This document shows positions 14,834-17,607 of a stretch of 17,607 nucleotides of DNA, piece after piece. The stretch's first letter is position 1. The number at the start of each line of letters is the position of its first letter. Position numbers and translations under genes: made by a program. The stretch covers positions 1 to 17,607 of the forward strand of contig JAJRSN010000174.1 in assembly GCA_024278715.1 (NCBI GenBank), given 5' to 3'. The stretch is from Calditrichota bacterium (GTDB lineage Bacteria > Calditrichota > Calditrichia > Calditrichales > Calditrichaceae). The notes below the pieces were generated by a model. The model was not told where the DNA came from. It made no database searches and saw only the letters and a program-made list of their open reading frames with translations.

Positions 14834-15592
14834 TTAATCGAAATTTATTTTTTGACTGGTAATGGGGGCGGAAACGCTCCAGGCGGCAAGAAAAACCTGA
14901 TCGTTATCGGAGGAAATTGTACAGGAAGCATAAGACGGAATTTTTCTCCTTGTAACGGCAAATTGGTCCGTAACAAAATATCCGTTGCTATGATAAATTC
15001 TGCCATCAATGCCGCCCCTTGAGCTGTTCCAGATAATCAGATAATACCCCTCGCCGGTACCGGCAATGGTCGGAAAAGAATGATTATAGGCGTCGTCTTT
15101 ATCGCTAATCAGGATATTGTCCCCTATTTTATTCCCATGCTTATCTATTACCTGAAGAAATATTTTTGATTTTCCGTTGAGGTGTGAGCTCCAGACAACC
15201 GCAAAATTTCCTTTACCGTCAGCAGCAACTCTTTTTTCTCTTCCGATACTCGAAGGTCCTTTATTCAATATATCATTAATCATAATTTCATCGCTATATG
15301 GGTTACCTTCAGCATCAAAAAGTCGGGCATAACAGTTTAACCCGCCCAGGTTATCGTTGTACCAGGCAATTAAAAAATCTCCGTTTTTATTTACTGCAAT
15401 CGTGGGCTCGCTGATATTCGTGCCTTCCATGGTATTTATCTTAAAATTATCGTCAATTTTTTTACCGTCCCGGGTGAACCTTTGAGCCAAAATAACATCG
15501 TTTTTTTGCGCCCAGGTAATAATAAATTCTCCTTTGGGAGAAGCCGCGATTGCCGGGTAAGAATTCCAATCATTTGGTTTTTCGCTTACCAT
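14834..15592 (-). pseudogene. Middle fragment of the broken secreted repeat protein
   Basis: The first internal ATG is at 15592, but the frame is open from the premature stop at 15643. It holds about four repeats (NDWNSYPAIAASPKGEFIITWAQ; EPTIAVNKNGDFLIAWYNDN; and so on). It has neither a signal peptide nor a ribosome-binding site of note, and ends where the frameshift brings in TAA at 14834-14836. Confidence 0.75.
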
Positions 15593-15643
15593 GATATTGC
15601 CGCCGATTCTTTGATCCTTATTGTCGAAAAATTGGGCAAAAAT

Positions 15644-15958
15644 TTATTTATAGCCGTTGCGCGTATCTACCCAGGTAACAGCGTAATATCCGAGTTCATT
15701 AATGGCAAGATTAGGAAACCATTGCTCGGAACCATACCTGCCTTCGAAACTGTTAACAATAAAATCATTTTTAAATAACGGTAAAGTTTTCGGAGGTTCA
15801 TCAAAAGTTGAAAGAGGAAGGCTGATATTATTCTTGGTGTAAAAAATTCTTTTCGGAGTATTGAACAAAATATTATCCGTTTTAACGATTTGTGCGGATA
15901 AATGAATTTGCCCTGAAACATATACAATAATTAACCAAATGATTATTAGTTTTTTCAT
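15644..15958 (-). pseudogene. N-terminal fragment of the broken secreted repeat protein
   Basis: This 104-aa ORF contains the signal peptide (residues 1 to about 23), a linker and the first half of one repeat, ending NGYK at the premature TAA. If translated, it would give a short exported peptide without a sorting domain. Start and ribosome-binding site are intact. Confidence 0.75.
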
Positions 15959-16001
15959 GGCTAATTTCCTGAGATTTTAAGTTTTATCGATCTTCTGAAT
16001 C

Positions 16002-17090
16002 TCAATTGAAATAAAAATTCAGTCCGAATCCGACCTCCGTTAATACTTCTGAGTTTTTGGTTTCATTTATGATGGATGTGATATCATAAGTGTTATTGCT
16101 TCTATAATCAAAAGTGGAATGTTTGGTGGAATATGAGAAGAACAAGCGGGAATTAAGGGAAAAGGATTCGTTGACAAAATATTCCGCGCCAAAACCCAGA
16201 TTAAAGATTAACGGTGAATTCAGGTCTTCCAGATAGGTATTGATATTGGATTCTATTTCAGGCTGATCGTTTTGATCAACAAAAAGAATTTTGTATTTGA
16301 AATTTGAAAAAGCCCATTGCTTTCCTACGCTTGCCAATACATAGAGACTGACTTTCTTTATTCTTATCGGCGATAAAAAATATTTAATACCCAGATTACC
16401 GATTATTATTTTTAAATCGTTGGTTTGAATATGACCGTAATCATAATCGCTGCCTCCCGTTAAATTTTCAACGTGTTTTTCCCAACGATTCTTGGAAAAT
16501 AGCTTCGTATAAGCGACATTAAAAACGATTCTGAGCCTCGGAAAAATCCGATAAGTAAATTGACTTTTAATCAGGGATTTTTTAACGGGATCCGCCAGAA
16601 CTGTAAATTTGTATCCGTAATAATCATAAGAGGAAATCCGGTAAATTTTTTCCGAATAGTTTGGGATGTAAAGCAGACCAAAAGACCATTTGTTCCTCTT
16701 TTGAATGTTTTTGCTTTTTTGAGATATTAATTGCTTTTCTTCTTTAATCTTTTTCCTGACTTTTAACCGTTCAGCCCTTTCTTTTAATTTTTTCCTTCTT
16801 ATCTTATTTCTCTTTTTTAAATAATTTGCTATGGAATCGATTTTGGTTGTAAATCCCGTTTTTGATCGATAAACAAAGCCCATTCCGTCGATTACAACCT
16901 TGTCGATTAAAGGAAAACCGGCAGACCCTATAATTTCATTGCCGTAAACTGCTTTTAACAAATCTTTATTTAACTCCACAACAAAACAGGGAATGATTTT
17001 ACCGGATTTGTAATACATTGTATCGGGATAGCTTAAATTTTGTCCCATTAAAAATAACGGAAAAAGCAGAAACAGAACTTTTTTCATCAT
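16002..17090 (-). CDS. Predicted outer-membrane beta-barrel protein with a basic helical segment
   Basis: The ATG at 17090 (or the adjacent ATG at 17087) is chosen because GAAAGGG lies just upstream and the product begins with a clear signal peptide (MMKKVLFLLFPLFLMGQ). A longer frame to 17168 adds an unlikely extension. The product is 362 aa. Residues about 20-80 are a small beta domain (DTMYYKSGKIIPC...VYRSKTGF). Residues about 92-133 are a Lys/Arg-rich, probably helical segment (KKRNKIRRKKLKERAERLK). From about 135 to the end, alternating aromatic/hydrophobic strands (WSFGLLYIP, LRIVFNVAYTK, SLYVLASVGKQW, LNSRLFFSYST, TEVGFGLNFYFN) and a C-terminal aromatic residue followed by Asn suggest an OmpA-type or porin-like barrel of about 8-10 strands. 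The family is not recognised. It is the first gene of the minus-strand pair. Confidence 0.8.
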   Translation of the reverse strand: MMKKVLFLLFPLFLMGQNLSYPDTMYYKSGKIIPCFVVELNKDLLKAVYGNEIIGSAGFPLIDKVVIDGMGFVYRSKTGFTTKIDSIANYLKKRNKIRRKKLKERAERLKVRKKIKEEKQLISQKSKNIQKRNKWSFGLLYIPNYSEKIYRISSYDYYGYKFTVLADPVKKSLIKSQFTYRIFPRLRIVFNVAYTKLFSKNRWEKHVENLTGGSDYDYGHIQTNDLKIIIGNLGIKYFLSPIRIKKVSLYVLASVGKQWAFSNFKYKILFVDQNDQPEIESNINTYLEDLNSPLIFNLGFGAEYFVNESFSLNSRLFFSYSTKHSTFDYRSNNTYDITSIINETKNSEVLTEVGFGLNFYFN

Positions 17091-17291
17091 AATCCCTTTC
17101 TTCGTTTTATTAACGATATTGCTTAAAAGGTAATTTTCGAGCTGATGTTTTAATAATAGGTTCAACATACAAATCTGTGATTTTTGAAAAATTCATTTTT
17201 GAATGACGGATCCGTAAAAATATAACCGTCCTTAATTTACATATTGAATTCCTGTTATGACACAATTCCGTTTTGAGGCACACTCTTTTTT

Positions 17292-17441
17292 ATGACCAAA
17301 AGAACAGAGGGCGTCGATTTTCAGGAGTTACAAAATCAGAAGTCAATTCATTTTTACGAATTCATTTTCAAAATAATCATTAATATTCTCTGTTTCAAGG
17401 GCAAAAAATCTTCACAAAAAAACAAAAATCCGGCGCCGTAA
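17292..17441 (+). CDS. Doubtful 49-codon small ORF
   Basis: The ATG at 17292 opens a frame to TAA at 17439. The product starts MTKRTEGVDFQELQNQ, has a short hydrophobic patch (FYEFIFKIIINILCF, residues about 21-35) and a Lys/Ser/Asn-rich end. There is no recognisable Shine-Dalgarno sequence and no known family. It may be chance in AT-rich DNA. Confidence 0.18.
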   Translation: MTKRTEGVDFQELQNQKSIHFYEFIFKIIINILCFKGKKSSQKNKNPAP

Positions 17442-17540
17442 AAATTATTTTTCAAAATTTAATATTTATGTTTACAATAATTATGCCGGTTAAAAAATAT
17501 TGAAAACATTGAAAATCGAGCAATATTAAAAGAATAAAAA

Positions 17541-17569
17541 TGTAAACTCTGGTTACGGTTGTGTAAACT
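17541..17569. promoter_or_regulatory. TGTAAACT direct-repeat pair, possible operator
   Basis: TGTAAACT occurs at 17541-17548 and 17562-17569, 21 bp apart, about two helical turns, with GGTTAC (a near-inverted half-site) between them. An inverted TGTAAAC lies at 17470-17476. This arrangement suits a transcription factor binding on one DNA face. No adjacent promoter could be shown. Confidence 0.3.
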
Positions 17570-17607
17570 GTTTTATCTGTTGCAATAAATTAGAATTATG
17601 ATTTTAC

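Larger units (their letters stand above)
13234..15958 (-). pseudogene. Secreted repeat protein with T9SS sorting domain, broken by one stop and one frameshift
   Basis: Read as one gene, it starts at the ATG at 15958 (AGGAAA upstream) with a signal peptide (MKKLIIIWLIIVYVSGQIHLSAQ) and ends at 13234. An in-frame TAA at 15644-15646 interrupts a repeat ('WVDTRNGYK' stop 'IFAQFFDNKDQRIGGN'), and the same frame continues at once. A single extra base near 14836-14837 then shifts the frame. Removing it gives 'QKINFDNGELLGPP', which fits the repeat, and a 907-aa product. Repeats of about 55-60 aa have the consensus 'AWxDxRNGxxDIYAQxFDxxGxxIGxNixIND', a beta-propeller-like pattern common in FCB exported proteins. 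The last ~85 aa are a T9SS sorting domain (LFQNYPNPF.. ..SGIYFCRLE). Both fragments flanking each lesion remain coding-like, so the breaks are recent, or are sequencing errors. It lies 43 bases downstream of the barrel-protein gene and was probably its operon partner. Confidence 0.8.
17091..17607. other. AT-rich right-edge region, mostly non-coding
   Basis: This 517-bp stretch should contain the promoter of the barrel-protein gene on the minus strand and perhaps that of a gene beyond the right edge. No confident promoter boxes or terminator were found. It includes a doubtful small ORF (17292-17441), an 8-bp palindrome CGGCGCCG at 17431-17438 without a loop, and TGTAAAC motifs at 17470-17476 (inverted), 17541-17547 and 17562-17568. 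Confidence 0.5.

Noticed and set aside
14830..14845. Programmed +1 frameshift at GAU-UAA-C, similar in layout to the prfB (RF2) site
   Set aside because: The shift would work arithmetically, but the Asp tRNA on GAU would have to re-pair with AUU, which is poor; no upstream Shine-Dalgarno-like stimulator is seen, and the gene also has a separate UAA. Plain mutation or error is simpler.

Overview
The window suggests a member of the FCB superphylum, most plausibly a Calditrichota (Caldithrix-like) bacterium. Three secreted proteins end in a type IX secretion (T9SS, por-type) C-terminal sorting domain with the 'YPNPFNP...SGVYLY' signature. Most genes nevertheless have good Shine-Dalgarno sequences, which is unlike Bacteroidetes proper, and base composition is moderately AT-rich. 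The lineage is inferred from these traits, not from a database match.

Left part (1-7380). A gene running off the left edge on the minus strand encodes a membrane-anchored protein with Ca-loop (FG-GAP/VCBS-like) repeats. A 719-bp divergent region separates it from two plus-strand genes for large exported proteins. The first has a MAM-like jelly roll, a von Willebrand A domain with an intact MIDAS, tandem Ig/Fn3-like domains and a sorting domain. The second has 14 LVIVD beta-propeller repeats and a sorting domain. The last ~113 bp of these two genes are almost identical, and each is followed by a hairpin built on the same core. The leader of the VWA gene holds two extra strong ribosome-binding sites in front of mini-ORFs.

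Middle part (7381-8640). A small lipoprotein gene is flanked by two intergenic segments that can fold into nested stems, of which the downstream one (8229-8314) is the more convincing. A tRNA-Gln(UUG) gene with its own promoter and terminator follows.

Housekeeping block (8643-13213). rplY (CTC-type L25), pth, hppA (K+-dependent membrane pyrophosphatase), rpsF, rpsR and rplI all lie on the plus strand with short gaps and end at a strong terminator. They link translation with a pyrophosphate-driven Na+/H+ pump.

Right part (13234-17607, minus strand). A gene for a basic-helix plus beta-barrel outer-membrane-type protein lies upstream of a large secreted repeat protein with a signal peptide and T9SS domain. 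The repeat-protein gene is broken by one in-frame UAA and one single-base frameshift, so it is read here as a recent pseudogene (or a sequence error). The final ~500 bp is AT-rich and mostly non-coding, with one doubtful 49-codon ORF and a pair of TGTAAACT direct repeats 21 bp apart.

No CRISPR array, insertion sequence, rRNA or phage gene was seen. The most unusual signals are the mosaic evolution of the secreted-protein genes, the tandem ribosome-binding sites, and the structured intergenic element.
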